DNA of 64,000 nucleotides. Source: Parabacteroides sp. PFB2-10. Its GTDB lineage: Bacteria; Bacteroidota; Bacteroidia; Bacteroidales; Tannerellaceae. Position numbers and translations under genes: made by a program. The DNA lies in NCBI RefSeq assembly GCF_029893085.1, contig NZ_JARXWI010000004.1:62001-126000 (forward strand). The letters run 5' to 3'. Under the pieces are notes generated by a model. The model did no database searches. It had not been told where the DNA came from and was given only the letters and a program-made list of their open reading frames with translations. Shown piece by piece: positions 50,956-60,442 of the stretch (the first letter of the stretch is position 1; each line of letters opens with the position of its first letter).

Positions 50956-51609
50956 CTATTGATTGAGCGAGTTTAATCGGTTGTACATCACCGCTAAATG
51001 GGCGTACATGGAGGTGTTTTGTACCACGATATGTTCCGGGACGCGTATGCGGAAGGGGGTAAAGTTCCAAATCGCTTTGATGCCTCCGGCTATCACCTGG
51101 TCGGTAATCTCCTGGGCATTCTCGACCGGGACGGTGAGAATAGCGATGGTGGCATTCAGCGTCTTTTGTTTTTCCATGAACTCACGGATATGATACACCG
51201 GGATGCCGTTGGTGATCCGTCCCGCCATTTCCTCTTTGCTGTCGAAGCCTGCCACGATTTCCACACCGTATTGTTTCAATCCCGAGTCGTGCAATAGGGC
51301 TCCCCCCAGGCTTCCGACGCCGAAAATGCAGGCTTTGTGTTGAGCCGTAAAGCCCAGGAAGTCTTCTAAAACATCTATTAATGACTGGATTTCGTAACCC
51401 ACCCGCGTTTTTCCTGAGAGTTTTACGTATGAAAGATCTTTGGCCACCTGACTGGCATCGACGCTGATCTCTTTTGCTATTTGGGTAGAAGAAACAAAAG
51501 TCTCCCCTCTTCCCTTGAGGAGTTTCACAAAAGCCAAATACCAAGGTAGCCTACGAAGCGTGGGCTCAGGCACTTTCCAGACTTGTTTTAAGCCATTATT
51601 ATCTATCAT
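50956..51609 (-). CDS. rex: Redox-sensing transcriptional repressor Rex
   Basis: A 217-residue NADH-responsive repressor. A winged helix (about 10-75, STQIAKEISVDASQVAKDLS) is followed by a Rossmann domain (IFGVGSLGGALL) that senses the NADH/NAD ratio, and a C-terminal helix (YAHLAVMYNRLNS). The ATG at 51609 is chosen since MIDNNGLKQVWKVPEPTLRR fits the family; the open frame runs much further upstream (to 51987) but this extra part contains the structured RNA. It heads the rex-FAH-porU-porV-ispF run, which ties secretion genes to redox control only by location. Confidence 0.93.
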   Translation of the reverse strand: MIDNNGLKQVWKVPEPTLRRLPWYLAFVKLLKGRGETFVSSTQIAKEISVDASQVAKDLSYVKLSGKTRVGYEIQSLIDVLEDFLGFTAQHKACIFGVGSLGGALLHDSGLKQYGVEIVAGFDSKEEMAGRITNGIPVYHIREFMEKQKTLNATIAILTVPVENAQEITDQVIAGGIKAIWNFTPFRIRVPEHIVVQNTSMYAHLAVMYNRLNSLNQ

Positions 51610-51736
51610 TGTCTGTTGGTATGTCTTTTTTCTAAAATGCTTATAATGAACAAAGGTACATATTTCAGCTGGTTTATGCATGGCTCGAAATAGGTTTTCT
51701 TCGACAAGCCTCCGAAAAAGATCAGCCCCGAAAGCA

Positions 51737-51766
51737 AAAGAGGCATTCCTTTCGGAACACCTCTTT
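51737..51766 (-). terminator. Hairpin with GAAA loop, possible terminator of the structured RNA
   Basis: A 13-bp stem (AAAGAGG... with CCTCTTT, two G-U pairs) closed by a GAAA tetraloop, 10 bases after the end of the RNA candidate. The 3' side has only short T runs, so it could be a terminator or a stable 3' end structure. Confidence 0.55.
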
Positions 51767-51775
51767 GTATAAAGA

Positions 51776-51951
51776 AAGCCGCACTCATGGATATGAACAA
51801 ACTCCGTATGACAGGATTTGAGTGCTTCGTCGCCTTTGTAATCCGCTGTGCTAAGCATACCCCGAAGGGCGCGGCCCGCCATTGGCAACGAGAGCGATGT
51901 CTCGGAATTGAAATAAACTTGATGAGTTTCCCAATCGAAAAAGTGCGGCTT
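51776..51951 (-). ncRNA. Structured RNA resembling 6S RNA
   Basis: A 176-nt segment without coding signs, transcribed to the minus strand from a good promoter. Its ends pair perfectly over ten bases (AAGCCGCACT with AGTGCGGCTT). Further inward pairs are AAACTC/GAGTTT, TCGTTGCC/GGCGACGA (one G-U), CCGC/GCGG and CCC-TTCG-GGG at the tip, with internal loops between. A long self-closing rod with a bulged middle is the form of 6S RNA, which binds RNA polymerase. The name is inference; length and location fit, but no homologue search was possible. Confidence 0.6.
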
Positions 51952-51976
51952 AACTCCTCTTGTTTTTTTCTTAAGA

Positions 51977-52008
51977 CAAATATACATAATGGTAGCGACA
52001 CTACCAAA
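51977..52008 (-). promoter_or_regulatory. Bacteroides-type promoter of the structured RNA
   Basis: Minus-strand TTTG (52005-52008), exactly 20 bases, then TATATTTG (51977-51984). This is one of the best consensus matches in the window. Transcription would begin near 51969, about 18 bases before the RNA closing stem. Confidence 0.75.
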
Positions 52009-52041
52009 TATTCGTCGGTCAATTTCTTTGTTATATAACAG

Positions 52042-52075
52042 AAAAAGGAGCCTCTTTGTTTAAAAGAGACTCCTT
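52042..52075 (-). terminator. Terminator of the infC-rpmI-rplT operon
   Basis: On the minus strand AAGGAGTCTCTTT pairs with AAAGAGGCTCCTT (one G-U), loop of about five bases, then TTTTTC. It is 23 bases after the rplT stop codon. Confidence 0.88.
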
Positions 52076-52098
52076 CGGGTTTCATAAAGTTATGACAT

Positions 52099-52443
52099 TT
52101 ACTTTACTTTATCCACAATTGCTTTGAATGCTTCCGGGTGGTTTACTGCCAGGTCGGCCAACACTTTGCGGTTGATTTCGATCCCATTGGCATGTAATGC
52201 GCCCATCAAACGGGAGTAAGACATTCCTTCCTGACGTGCAGCCGCGTTGATACGTTGGATCCACAGTGCGCGGAATGAACGTTTCTTGTTACGACGGTCA
52301 CGGAATGCGTAGGTTAATCCCTTTTCCCAAGTGTTTTTTGCTACGGTCCATACGTTTTTACGTGCGCCATAGTAACCCCTGGTAAGCTTTAAAATCCGTT
52401 TTCTTTTTGCTCTTGAAGCAACATGATTCACTGATCTAGGCAT
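52099..52443 (-). CDS. rplT: Ribosomal protein L20
   Basis: A 114-residue basic protein of the large subunit, needed in early assembly of 23S rRNA. N-terminus [20 protein letters not shown] and the [15 protein letters not shown] segment are diagnostic. Ends the infC-rpmI-rplT run; in other bacteria L20 represses rpmI-rplT by binding a leader structure, but no clear leader was seen here. Confidence 0.97.
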   Translation of the reverse strand: MPRSVNHVASRAKRKRILKLTRGYYGARKNVWTVAKNTWEKGLTYAFRDRRNKKRSFRALWIQRINAAARQEGMSYSRLMGALHANGIEINRKVLADLAVNHPEAFKAIVDKVK

Positions 52444-52550
52444 AATTCTAATCTGTTTTTGAATGTTAGCGCCATCTTTTCAAGGATGGTCTTTCAGGCT
52501 AATGCATTCGGTTAATAAAAATCTTTTTTCTAAACTCGCTTTTTGGAAGA

Positions 52551-52748
52551 TTACTTCAGGCAAAGCATTTGCTTCACGTTGTTTACATCCGCCGGAGCAA
52601 CCACACCGATATGGGTCAGGTTTCTCTTTTGTTTTTTCGTCTTCTTGGTCAGAATATGACTTTTGAAAGCGTGTTTTCTTTTGATTTTTCCTGTTCCGGT
52701 AAGGGCGAACCTCTTTTTGGCACCGGAGATAGTCTTCATCTTAGGCAT
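52551..52748 (-). CDS. rpmI: Ribosomal protein L35
   Basis: A 65-residue basic protein with [20 protein letters not shown] and [20 protein letters not shown], typical of bL35. Located 107 bases before rplT and 55 after infC. Confidence 0.97.
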   Translation of the reverse strand: MPKMKTISGAKKRFALTGTGKIKRKHAFKSHILTKKTKKQKRNLTHIGVVAPADVNNVKQMLCLK

Positions 52749-52803
52749 TTTGCTTTTATTTATTTAATGTTTATAGTAAAGATCCACTGTGGATCTTTTT
52801 GTT

Positions 52804-53439
52804 TTATTCTTTTTCCGCCTCGTTGTCGCCGTTTTCTTCTTTGGGGCTTTCCTCAGACGGTTTCTTGATCACTTTTGGCTTGGCAGCAGCAGGTGCAGCA
52901 GCAGCTTTCTTCGGCGAAAGCATGATGATCATGCGCTTTCCTTCCAATACAGGCAACTGTTCCACTTTACCGAATTCTTCCAGGTCGTTGGCGAAACGAA
53001 GCAATAATACTTCTCCCTGCTCTTTAAACAGGATCGACCGTCCCTTGAAAAAAACGTATGCCTTTACCTTGGCTCCCTCCTGAAGGAATCCTTTGGCATG
53101 TTTCAGTTTGAAGTTGTAGTCATGATCGTCGGTCTGCGGTCCGAAACGGATCTCTTTTACAATCACCTTGACCGATTTCGCTTTCTGTTCCTTCTGTTTC
53201 TTCTTTTGTTGATAAAGAAACTTCTGGTAATCAATGATCTTACAAACGGGGGGCACAGCATTCGGTGATATTTCCACAAGGTCAAGCTCACGCTCTTCCG
53301 CCATTTTCAGCGCCTGAAAGATCGGATATACTCCTTGCTCCACATTGTCACCTACCAAACGTACTTCACGGGCACGAATGCGCTCGTTGATCTTGTACTG
53401 GTCTTTCGGACTTTCTCTCCTGGGAATTTCTCTCCTCAT
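52804..53439 (-). CDS. infC: Translation initiation factor IF-3
   Basis: A 211-residue factor that keeps 30S and 50S subunits apart and checks the start codon. N-domain [20 protein letters not shown] and C-domain [19 protein letters not shown] are diagnostic. A charged tail rich in Ala, Lys and Glu (about 172-211, [20 protein letters not shown]) exceeds the E. coli length (180). The start is an ordinary ATG; the AUU start used for autoregulation in E. coli is absent. Located 24 bases after thrS. Confidence 0.96.
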   Translation of the reverse strand: MRREIPRRESPKDQYKINERIRAREVRLVGDNVEQGVYPIFQALKMAEERELDLVEISPNAVPPVCKIIDYQKFLYQQKKKQKEQKAKSVKVIVKEIRFGPQTDDHDYNFKLKHAKGFLQEGAKVKAYVFFKGRSILFKEQGEVLLLRFANDLEEFGKVEQLPVLEGKRMIIMLSPKKAAAAPAAAKPKVIKKPSEESPKEENGDNEAEKE

Positions 53440-53463
53440 TAAAAAGTTTTATTCTCCTCGTTA

Positions 53464-55431
53464 TTAGTTGTTTATAGCAGTCGACCTTTGCCAGCGATTC
53501 ATCATTTCTTCTACTTCTTCAGTCAAAAGCGCTGCAAATGTAGTAATTTTCATCGAACCTTTATCACCTTCGCCCTGTTTTCTTACAGAAACCTCGCGAT
53601 TTTCCATTTCTTTCTCTCCGACAATCAGCATATAAGGGATCCTTTTCAGCTCATTATCACGGATTTTGCGGCCTACCTTTTCGTTGCGATCGTCTACGAC
53701 CACGCGGATATCCGACTCTTCCAATTCGCGGGCAATCTCCCAGGCGTAGTCGTTGAACTTCTCGCTGATCGGCAGGATCGCCACCTGGTCGGGTGTCAGC
53801 CATAACGGGAATTTACCACCCGTATGCTCGATCAATACCGCTACGAAACGTTCCATCGATCCGAACGGAGCGCGGTGGATCATAACCGGACGGTGTTTCT
53901 TATTATCTTCACCGGTATATTCCAGTTCGAAGCGTTCGGGCAGGTTATAGTCTACCTGGATAGTCCCCAATTGCCAACGGCGTCCCAAGGCGTCTTTCAC
54001 CATAAAGTCGAGCTTCGGTCCGTAGAAGGCAGCTTCGCCCAGTTCCACGCGTGCCGGCAGTCCTTTTTCTTCGCAGGCTTCAATAATGGCGCGTTCCGCC
54101 TTTTCCCAGTTCTCGTCCGAGCCGATATATTTTTCTGTGTTATTCGGGTCGCGCAGTGAGATCTGTGCCTCGAAGTTTTCAAAGTCGAGTGCTTTGAAGA
54201 TAATGGAAATGATATCCATTACTTTCAAGAACTCATCTTTCAACTGATCCGGGCGACAGAACAGGTGGGCATCGTCCTGGGTGAAACCACGTACGCGGGT
54301 CAGCCCGTGCAACTCACCGCTCTGCTCGTAGCGATAGACCGTTCCGAATTCCGCGTAACGGATAGGCAGGTCTTTGTAAGAGTGCGGCGTGAGCTTGAAT
54401 ATTTCGCAATGGTGCGGACAGTTCATCGGTTTCAACAGAAACTCTTCCCCTTCCTGCGGGGTGTGGATCGGCTGGAATGAGTCCTTGCCATATTTTTCGT
54501 AGTGGCCGGAGGTCATATATAGGTTCTTCCCGCCGATATGCGGCGTCATCACCTGCTGGTAGCCATATTTCTTCTGAATGCGTTTCAGGAAGTCTTCCAG
54601 TTTCAGGCGCAACTGTGTTCCGCGAGGCAACCACAAAGGAAGCCCGGCACCCACATTCTGCGAGAAGGCAAACAATTCCAGTTCTCGTCCGATCTTGCGG
54701 TGGTCGCGTTTTTTAGCCTCTTCCAATAATACTAAGTATTCGTCGAGCATCTTCTTCTTGGGGAAGGTGATACCGTAGAGACGTACCAACTGCTTGCGCT
54801 TTTCGTCGCCCCGCCAATAGGCACCGGCTACATTCAGTATTTTAGCTGCTTTGATATACGAGGTGTTCGGAAGGTGCGGTCCCCGGCAAAGATCCGTAAA
54901 AGCACCTTGTGTATAGGTGGTGATCGTACCGTCTTCCAGTTCGCCGATCAATTCTGTTTTATAGGTTTCGCCCCGGTCGCCAAACATCTTCATGGCGTCG
55001 GTTTTAGCGATATCACTGCGTTTGATCTCTTCTTTGCGGGCGATCAGTTCAGCCATCTTGGCTTCGATAGTGGGGAAGTCGCCCTCTTTGATGGTCATGC
55101 CTTCTCCCGGATCCACGTCGTAATAGAATCCGTTTTCAATCGCCGGGCCGATACCGAACTTAATCCCCGGATAGAGCTCCTGCAACGCTTCCGCCATCAG
55201 GTGAGCGCTCGAATGCCAGTAAGCATGTTTGGCCTCGTCGTCTTCCCATTTCAGTAGTCTCACGGTGGAGTCTTCCTCGATAGGACGTGTCAGGTCCCAT
55301 GTTTCACCATTTACGCTGGCTGCCAATACCTCCTGGGCTAAACGGGAACTGATGCTTTCTGCGATCTGCAACGCAGTAGTCCCTTTTGCAAATTCTCTTA
55401 CGGATCCGTCCGGAAAAGTAACCTTTATCAT
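53464..55431 (-). CDS. thrS: Threonine-tRNA ligase
   Basis: A 655-residue class II synthetase. TGS domain (about 1-62), editing domain with [12 protein letters not shown] (about 70-225), catalytic core with motif 2 [18 protein letters not shown] and zinc ligands in [11 protein letters not shown], anticodon-binding domain from about 550 ([17 protein letters not shown]). The ATG at 55431 ([10 protein letters not shown]) is chosen since the 47-codon frame upstream is not part of the family. A -7-like TACCTTTG (minus strand, 55458-55465) lies 26 bases upstream. Confidence 0.96.
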   Translation of the reverse strand: MIKVTFPDGSVREFAKGTTALQIAESISSRLAQEVLAASVNGETWDLTRPIEEDSTVRLLKWEDDEAKHAYWHSSAHLMAEALQELYPGIKFGIGPAIENGFYYDVDPGEGMTIKEGDFPTIEAKMAELIARKEEIKRSDIAKTDAMKMFGDRGETYKTELIGELEDGTITTYTQGAFTDLCRGPHLPNTSYIKAAKILNVAGAYWRGDEKRKQLVRLYGITFPKKKMLDEYLVLLEEAKKRDHRKIGRELELFAFSQNVGAGLPLWLPRGTQLRLKLEDFLKRIQKKYGYQQVMTPHIGGKNLYMTSGHYEKYGKDSFQPIHTPQEGEEFLLKPMNCPHHCEIFKLTPHSYKDLPIRYAEFGTVYRYEQSGELHGLTRVRGFTQDDAHLFCRPDQLKDEFLKVMDIISIIFKALDFENFEAQISLRDPNNTEKYIGSDENWEKAERAIIEACEEKGLPARVELGEAAFYGPKLDFMVKDALGRRWQLGTIQVDYNLPERFELEYTGEDNKKHRPVMIHRAPFGSMERFVAVLIEHTGGKFPLWLTPDQVAILPISEKFNDYAWEIARELEESDIRVVVDDRNEKVGRKIRDNELKRIPYMLIVGEKEMENREVSVRKQGEGDKGSMKITTFAALLTEEVEEMMNRWQRSTAINN

Positions 55432-55611
55432 ATAAATCTTGTTTTCTAAATAATCGGCAAAGGTAGTATTTTTTGGTTGAATATAAATAGTTGAATACTG
55501 AAAGTTTTTATTCTTAACCCTTTCACTTATATTTGTAAAACAGCTTCTTATTTTGGAAAAAGATAAAACCATATGAAACTTTAGATTGTTTCACCCGTCC
55601 TTTATTTGTAA

Positions 55612-56127
55612 ATGGAGAAAGAATATTTTATAAATACCATCTTACCACTAAAGCAGAAGTTATTTAGAAAGGCGCTTTATATAACAGAATCGGAGACTGA
55701 AGCAGAAGATGTCGTCCAGGATGTTATGATGCGTTTGTGGGACAAAAGAACCGAATGGCCTCATATTGAAAACATAGAGGTATACAGTATGGTTTTGACC
55801 CGAAACATGGCTGTCGACAAGATCAGGCAAGCGAATTCACAAGGGAACAGGGTGGATATGACGCTCGCCAATTACCTGGCTTCTGAATCATTACATCCTT
55901 TGGAAAGGTTGGAAAAGACAGATGAAAAGACGCTGGTCTGGTCGGCAATACGGATGTTGCCCGAACGACAACAGGAGCTTATCCGCTTACGGGAAGTCGA
56001 AGAGTTATCTTATCAGGAAATAGCACAACAAATGAATCTGACGGAAAGCCAGGTGAAGACCAACCTCTTCCGTGCCAGACAGAAAATCAAAGAAATATAT
56101 CTAAAGATCGAACAATATGGACTATAA
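55612..56127 (+). CDS. ECF-type RNA polymerase sigma factor
   Basis: A 171-residue sigma-70 family factor with region 2 (EAEDVVQDVMMRLWDKR, about 32-48) and region 4 (LSYQEIAQQMNLTESQVKTNLFRARQKI, split here; about 132-160). It lacks regions 1 and 3. Such factors direct polymerase to a small set of envelope or stress promoters. First of five genes in a row on the plus strand; the next overlaps it by 11 bases and could be its regulator. Nothing was seen of the signal it answers. Confidence 0.93.
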   Translation: MEKEYFINTILPLKQKLFRKALYITESETEAEDVVQDVMMRLWDKRTEWPHIENIEVYSMVLTRNMAVDKIRQANSQGNRVDMTLANYLASESLHPLERLEKTDEKTLVWSAIRMLPERQQELIRLREVEELSYQEIAQQMNLTESQVKTNLFRARQKIKEIYLKIEQYGL

Positions 56128-56641
56128 CAGAATAGAAAACTTGTTGGACAGGTATTGGTGTGGAGATACTTCCATAGAAGAAGAGCGCGAATTGAAACGT
56201 TTCTTTTCCACGCACACAGACCTGCCGGAAGCACTGGAACAACACCGGAAATGGTTTGCAGGCACATACGGCATAACATCGACTAAATTAAGTGACGATT
56301 TCGATTCCCGGATATTGGCAGCTATCGAATCGGAAGAAAATACAATGACAGAAGCGACCGGATCGGCTCGCAGATATAAGATAACCCCTCTGCGTTCCCT
56401 CTTATTCGCTGCCGTCTCCGTTGCCGCCATGTTGATTCTATATTTCAGTCTTCCAACAAAAGAAGAGTTTGTAATAAATGAAAATGAGATGACCTATACC
56501 GAAGCGCAACAAGCCTTGGAGAAAGTGAAAGAAATGCTCTATTTCACATCGGAGAAGATAAACGAAGCGGAAGAGATGACGCAAAAGAACCTGTGTAAAA
56601 TAGATGTCATCAATGATTATGTAAATATTAATACCCAATAA
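56117..56641 (+). CDS. Single-pass membrane protein beside an ECF sigma factor, possible anti-sigma
   Basis: A 174-residue protein of no recognised family. The first 30 residues (RIENLLDRYWCGDTSIEEE) resemble the N-terminus of small regulators in Bacteroidetes. A transmembrane segment lies near 94-112 (LLFAAVSVAAMLILYFSL), followed by a helical C-terminal part likely in the periplasm (about 125-174). Overlap with the sigma gene by 11 bases and the topology suggest that it controls the sigma factor; it lacks a zinc anti-sigma motif, so this is inference. Confidence 0.72.
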   Translation: MDYNRIENLLDRYWCGDTSIEEERELKRFFSTHTDLPEALEQHRKWFAGTYGITSTKLSDDFDSRILAAIESEENTMTEATGSARRYKITPLRSLLFAAVSVAAMLILYFSLPTKEEFVINENEMTYTEAQQALEKVKEMLYFTSEKINEAEEMTQKNLCKIDVINDYVNINTQ

Positions 56642-56645
56642 GATC

Positions 56646-57158
56646 ATGAGACTACTACTAATCAGTTGCCTATTGGCATTATCGACGCAAATATACGCGC
56701 AGGACTTCGTCAACGATTTCCTGAAAGATATCAGTGGGTCGAAAAAAGAGGTGGCGAAGATAAGCATCTCAGGCAAAATGCTGCAATTTGCCTCCCTGGT
56801 GAATGATGAGAGCGATGAAGAGTTCAAAGAACTTGTAAAAAACATTGATAAGATAAATATCGTAGAGGGGCTCACCCTGCAGGTGAATGAAAAGAATACC
56901 TTGGAAAAGAACTGGGGAGCGTATGACGAACTGATGACCTTTTCCGACGGAGCACAATATATCCGGATGTTCACCCGTGAGAAGCAGGGGGAGATAACCG
57001 AGTTTATTATGTGTGTCGAACAGGGAGGAGCCTATACATTATTTAATATCCTGGGAAAGATCGATCTGAAACTATTATCCAAACTCTCGTCCGGGTTGAA
57101 TATGGAAGGGATGAAACACCTGGAAAAGGTAAGCGATAAAGAGAAAACGGGAAAGTAA
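56646..57158 (+). CDS. DUF4252-like secreted protein
   Basis: A 170-residue exported protein (signal peptide about 1-19, ending IYAQ). Segments ISISGKMLQFASLV and QVNEKNTLEKNWG with EFIMCVEQGGAYTLFNILGKID are like DUF4252 proteins, which often accompany ECF sigma factors in Bacteroidetes. No enzymatic motif. It starts four bases after the membrane-protein gene. Confidence 0.75.
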   Translation: MRLLLISCLLALSTQIYAQDFVNDFLKDISGSKKEVAKISISGKMLQFASLVNDESDEEFKELVKNIDKINIVEGLTLQVNEKNTLEKNWGAYDELMTFSDGAQYIRMFTREKQGEITEFIMCVEQGGAYTLFNILGKIDLKLLSKLSSGLNMEGMKHLEKVSDKEKTGK

Positions 57159-57176
57159 CCAATAAATACAGACACA

Positions 57177-58595
57177 ATGAAACCATATATTCTATTTATA
57201 CTGTTTTTGGCCACCTGCCAGCTACAAGCACAAAAAACAATCGAAAATTTCGTGAAACCTTCCCGGAACCAACATACGCCGGATACCTACGTGCTTTTTA
57301 TTAAAAACGGCCTGTTAGGCGCAAAAAACGGAAAAGGAGAAGTGATAATCAATCCGGAGTACACCTCTATCTACCCATTGCCGGCTCATGATTTCTGGGA
57401 CTATGTATTAACAGACGAAGGACTTTTTGCCAAACCGCAGTCACGGTCCATTTATGCCGACAATAACTGGCTGATTGTCGAAAAAGACAGCCTGAAAGGA
57501 TTAGTGGATGATTCGGGACAGCGCATACTGGATGTCGTCTATGAAGAGATCTTCTATTCCGACCGGATGAGCCTGGCCATCATTGTCAAAAAGGACGGAT
57601 TGTTCGGACTTGTCAATGCCTCCGGAAAGGTACTGGTCGATCCCCAATACAAGGATCAATATGCCTTAAAAGACTCCTACGCTTCAACGGAACAACCGGA
57701 AGATATCCCTCAGGTGATCCGAACAGAGTACTCCCATATTTCTCCATTCCGGGGTGTCGACAAAGAATATCTACAAGTCATTAAAAATGGAAAAATAGGC
57801 CTGTTGACACAAGAAGGAAACATATTCATATCTCCCAAATATTCAGCGATTGCTATATTCCGGGGGATAGAACAAAAGTATTACCAAGTGATTCAAAATG
57901 GGAAAATCGGATTGTTGGATTCCGCCGGAAAAACATTTATCCCAACTATGTATAACGCCATTAATACATTCAAGGGCATCAACCAGAAAAGGTATTACGA
58001 GGTAATCGAGAATGGGAAAATCGGATTGTTGGATTCCGACGGGAAAACATTTCTTCCAACTATGTATAACGCCATTAATACATTCAAGGGCATCAACCAG
58101 GAGAACTATTATCAGGTAATCGAAAATGGAAAAATCGGATTGTTGGATTCCGACGGGAAAACATTTCTTCCAACTATGTATAACGCCATTAATACATTCA
58201 AGGGCATCAACCAGAAAAGGTATTACCAGGTAATTGAGAATGGCAAAATCGGATTGTTGGATTCCAATGGGGAAACTGTTATCCCATCTGTTTATAGTGC
58301 TATCGCCATCTTTAAGGGTATAGATCAGAATTATTACCAGATAGTTCAAAACGGAAAAACAGGATTAATGGATGCCAAATGGAAAACATTTATTCCTCCT
58401 GTTTATAAAGCCATTGCCATATTCAAGGTTTCAAATAAAGCATATTACCAGGTCATCGCTTCAGGCAAAGTTGGCCTGATCGATGCAAAAGGTAAAGAGA
58501 TATTGAAAACGGAATACAGAGCAATAAACAAGATCAACGACAAACAACTGCAACTCATCAATTCGGATGGAACTATTTCCATATTAAATCTTTAA
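57177..58595 (+). CDS. WG-repeat secreted protein 1
   Basis: A 472-residue secreted protein (signal peptide about 1-18, ending LQAQ) made of at least nine WG-type repeats (consensus GKIGLLDSDGKTFLPTMYNA). The unit is 38 residues in the middle of the protein, with nearly identical repeats between residues 240 and 360. WG repeats form beta-rich folds whose function is little known. 18 bases after the DUF4252-like gene, 12 before the second WG gene. No catalytic motif. Confidence 0.85.
   Translation: MKPYILFILFLATCQLQAQKTIENFVKPSRNQHTPDTYVLFIKNGLLGAKNGKGEVIINPEYTSIYPLPAHDFWDYVLTDEGLFAKPQSRSIYADNNWLIVEKDSLKGLVDDSGQRILDVVYEEIFYSDRMSLAIIVKKDGLFGLVNASGKVLVDPQYKDQYALKDSYASTEQPEDIPQVIRTEYSHISPFRGVDKEYLQVIKNGKIGLLTQEGNIFISPKYSAIAIFRGIEQKYYQVIQNGKIGLLDSAGKTFIPTMYNAINTFKGINQKRYYEVIENGKIGLLDSDGKTFLPTMYNAINTFKGINQENYYQVIENGKIGLLDSDGKTFLPTMYNAINTFKGINQKRYYQVIENGKIGLLDSNGETVIPSVYSAIAIFKGIDQNYYQIVQNGKTGLMDAKWKTFIPPVYKAIAIFKVSNKAYYQVIASGKVGLIDAKGKEILKTEYRAINKINDKQLQLINSDGTISILNL
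57907..58262 (+). repeat. 114-bp tandem repeats inside WG-repeat gene 1
   Basis: TCGGATTGTTGGATTCC recurs at 57907, 58021, 58135 and 58249, a steady 114-base spacing (38 codons). Units two and three differ by only a few bases, so recent unequal exchange or slippage is likely. Confidence 0.9.
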
Positions 58596-58607
58596 AAACA
58601 TCCTATC

Positions 58608-60110
58608 ATGAAAAGAATAATTCAGACAACAATCCTATTCCTATTCCTTGCCACCACGCTGGTCAAAGGAGATAATTACGTAAAGCAATACCAGAAAATG
58701 CGTAAAACAGATAAGGAGTTCGTTCTAACGGAAACCATAAATGAAAAAGGGATAAAACACATGATTGACTCTATCCGGCAGGAGCTCAAGCACTCATACA
58801 ATGAAGAATCAGCGGGATATCTGGATTTTCTAAAAAACACAAAAGAACTATCCTTCTTCATCGATCCGCTTTTCTCAGAAACAGAGATGGAGGAGAAAGC
58901 GAATTTAGACAAGCTGGCTAAAGGATATGAAGAACTTCTGACTGTCGAACAAGACGAATTGTATTTCAAGGCACTGGCAAAAATGCAAAAATCCAATATT
59001 AAAGAATTGGTATTGGACATGGACATGGAAGATATGAAGTTTATCGTAAGCATAGATTTTAAGAAACCCATTAAACCGGATCAATGGAAGGCTATAATGG
59101 ATCAGGTTAAAGTGAACGACGAAAAACTATCTGAGGTTATTGCTGAAGACTCAGGCATCGCATGGCAATTCGATTCATTCGACAATGTGCTTTTATACAA
59201 TGGAGAAAAAACAGGCATCAAGATCAAAGATGGTTCTTTTTTCATTCCCAGTCCTGAGCGAATTGAAAATATTTCGGAAGAATTTACCCCATTGATTATA
59301 AATGATAAACTCGGCTTAGTCGACAAACAATTAAACTTAATCCTTCCCTATGAGTACGATGATATAGATGTGTTCGATGCGCTTTCTGAAGAATTTATAT
59401 TGCTGGAACAAAAGGACAAATACGGCCTGGCTGACAACTCCGGGAAAATCGTTATACCTGTTGAATACGACAACATAGACAGTTTCGATGAACTATCCGA
59501 AGAATTTATCCTGTTGGAGAAGAGAGATAAATATGGGCTGGCTGATAAAAATGGGATTATTGTTATACCGGCGGAATATGATGATATAAACAGTTTCGAC
59601 TATCTGTCCGAAGAGTTTATCCTCTTGGAAAAGAATGAGAAATATGGATTGGCAAATATAAACGGCAAACTGGTTATCCCCGCGGAGTATGACGATATAG
59701 ACAGTTTCGACTATCTGTCCGAAGAATTTATCCTGTTGGAGAAGAAAGAGAAATACGGGTTGGCTAACAAATACGGCGAACTCGTCATCCCCGCGGAGTA
59801 TGACGATATAGACAGTTTCGACTATCTGTCCGAAGAGTTTATTCTGTTGGAGAAGAAAGAGAAATACGGGTTGGCTAACCTGAAAGGAAAAATAATCTTA
59901 TCCGCCAAATACGATGATATTAGCTCGTTTGATGAATTACCCGATGAATATATCCTGATTGAACTGGACGAAAAGATAGGACTCGCCAATAAAAGAGGCG
60001 ATATACTGATCAAACCGGCATACAGCGAAATCAATGCAATAAGCGACACAAAGCTGGAATTAGTGAAACCCAATGATTCCACCTCTATTTATACATTGAA
60101 AAAGAGATAA
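58608..60110 (+). CDS. WG-repeat secreted protein 2
   Basis: A 500-residue exported protein (signal peptide about 1-21, ending LVKG) with an N-terminal helical region (about 25-170) and at least seven WG-type repeats of 37 residues in the second half (consensus EKYGLANKYGELVIPAEYDD with IDSFDYLSEEFILLEK). The repeats are acidic, unlike the more neutral ones of the neighbouring gene. Last gene of the ECF run; no terminator was recognised after it. Confidence 0.85.
   Translation: MKRIIQTTILFLFLATTLVKGDNYVKQYQKMRKTDKEFVLTETINEKGIKHMIDSIRQELKHSYNEESAGYLDFLKNTKELSFFIDPLFSETEMEEKANLDKLAKGYEELLTVEQDELYFKALAKMQKSNIKELVLDMDMEDMKFIVSIDFKKPIKPDQWKAIMDQVKVNDEKLSEVIAEDSGIAWQFDSFDNVLLYNGEKTGIKIKDGSFFIPSPERIENISEEFTPLIINDKLGLVDKQLNLILPYEYDDIDVFDALSEEFILLEQKDKYGLADNSGKIVIPVEYDNIDSFDELSEEFILLEKRDKYGLADKNGIIVIPAEYDDINSFDYLSEEFILLEKNEKYGLANINGKLVIPAEYDDIDSFDYLSEEFILLEKKEKYGLANKYGELVIPAEYDDIDSFDYLSEEFILLEKKEKYGLANLKGKIILSAKYDDISSFDELPDEYILIELDEKIGLANKRGDILIKPAYSEINAISDTKLELVKPNDSTSIYTLKKR
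59350..60020 (+). repeat. 111-bp tandem repeats inside WG-repeat gene 2
   Basis: GACGATATAGACAGTTTCGA recurs at 59691 and 59802, a 111-base spacing (37 codons), with weaker copies on both sides. The two central units are almost identical. Confidence 0.85.
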
Positions 60111-60262
60111 AACCGTATATTTTCATTGTGTTTTCATCATTTCTGCTTTGTACAATACCGAAAGTCAACATCATTTTTGGCTGAATCAATTTTGGCTGAA
60201 TAGTTACGGTGTTTTTCAAAGTGTAAACAAAAGTTAATTTCACCATTTCCAACGAAACCCCC

Positions 60263-60400
60263 AATTTACGATTTGTAATTTCCGCCCGACTTTGCGCGCA
60301 AAAAAGCGGGACTTCGGAGACAAACTCCCGGGAGAAACACTTTTTAACGTATGGGATTGTAAGCAAAATGGCCGTTTTGCTTACAATTGAGTTTTTAACA
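60263..60400 (+). repeat. Dispersed 138-bp intergenic repeat, copy 4
   Basis: Same length and orientation as copy 1, and nearly the same sequence. It has CTCCCGGGAG and a hairpin ATTGTAAGCAAAA with its complement (60356-60387) around GGCC. Located 153 bases after the WG operon and 42 bases before the second 278-bp repeat. Confidence 0.88.
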
Positions 60401-60442
60401 TTTCGGAGGTTGGCGTGCGAAAATGAACGGAAAGATCTTCAG

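Noticed and set aside
51610-51987. N-terminal extension of Rex of 126 residues
   Set aside because: The frame has no family similarity, starts long before the usual Rex N-terminus, and coincides with the structured RNA and its promoter.
57907-60020. Regularly spaced repeats as a CRISPR array
   Set aside because: The repeats are 111 and 114 bases with no spacers and keep the reading frame of WG-repeat proteins.
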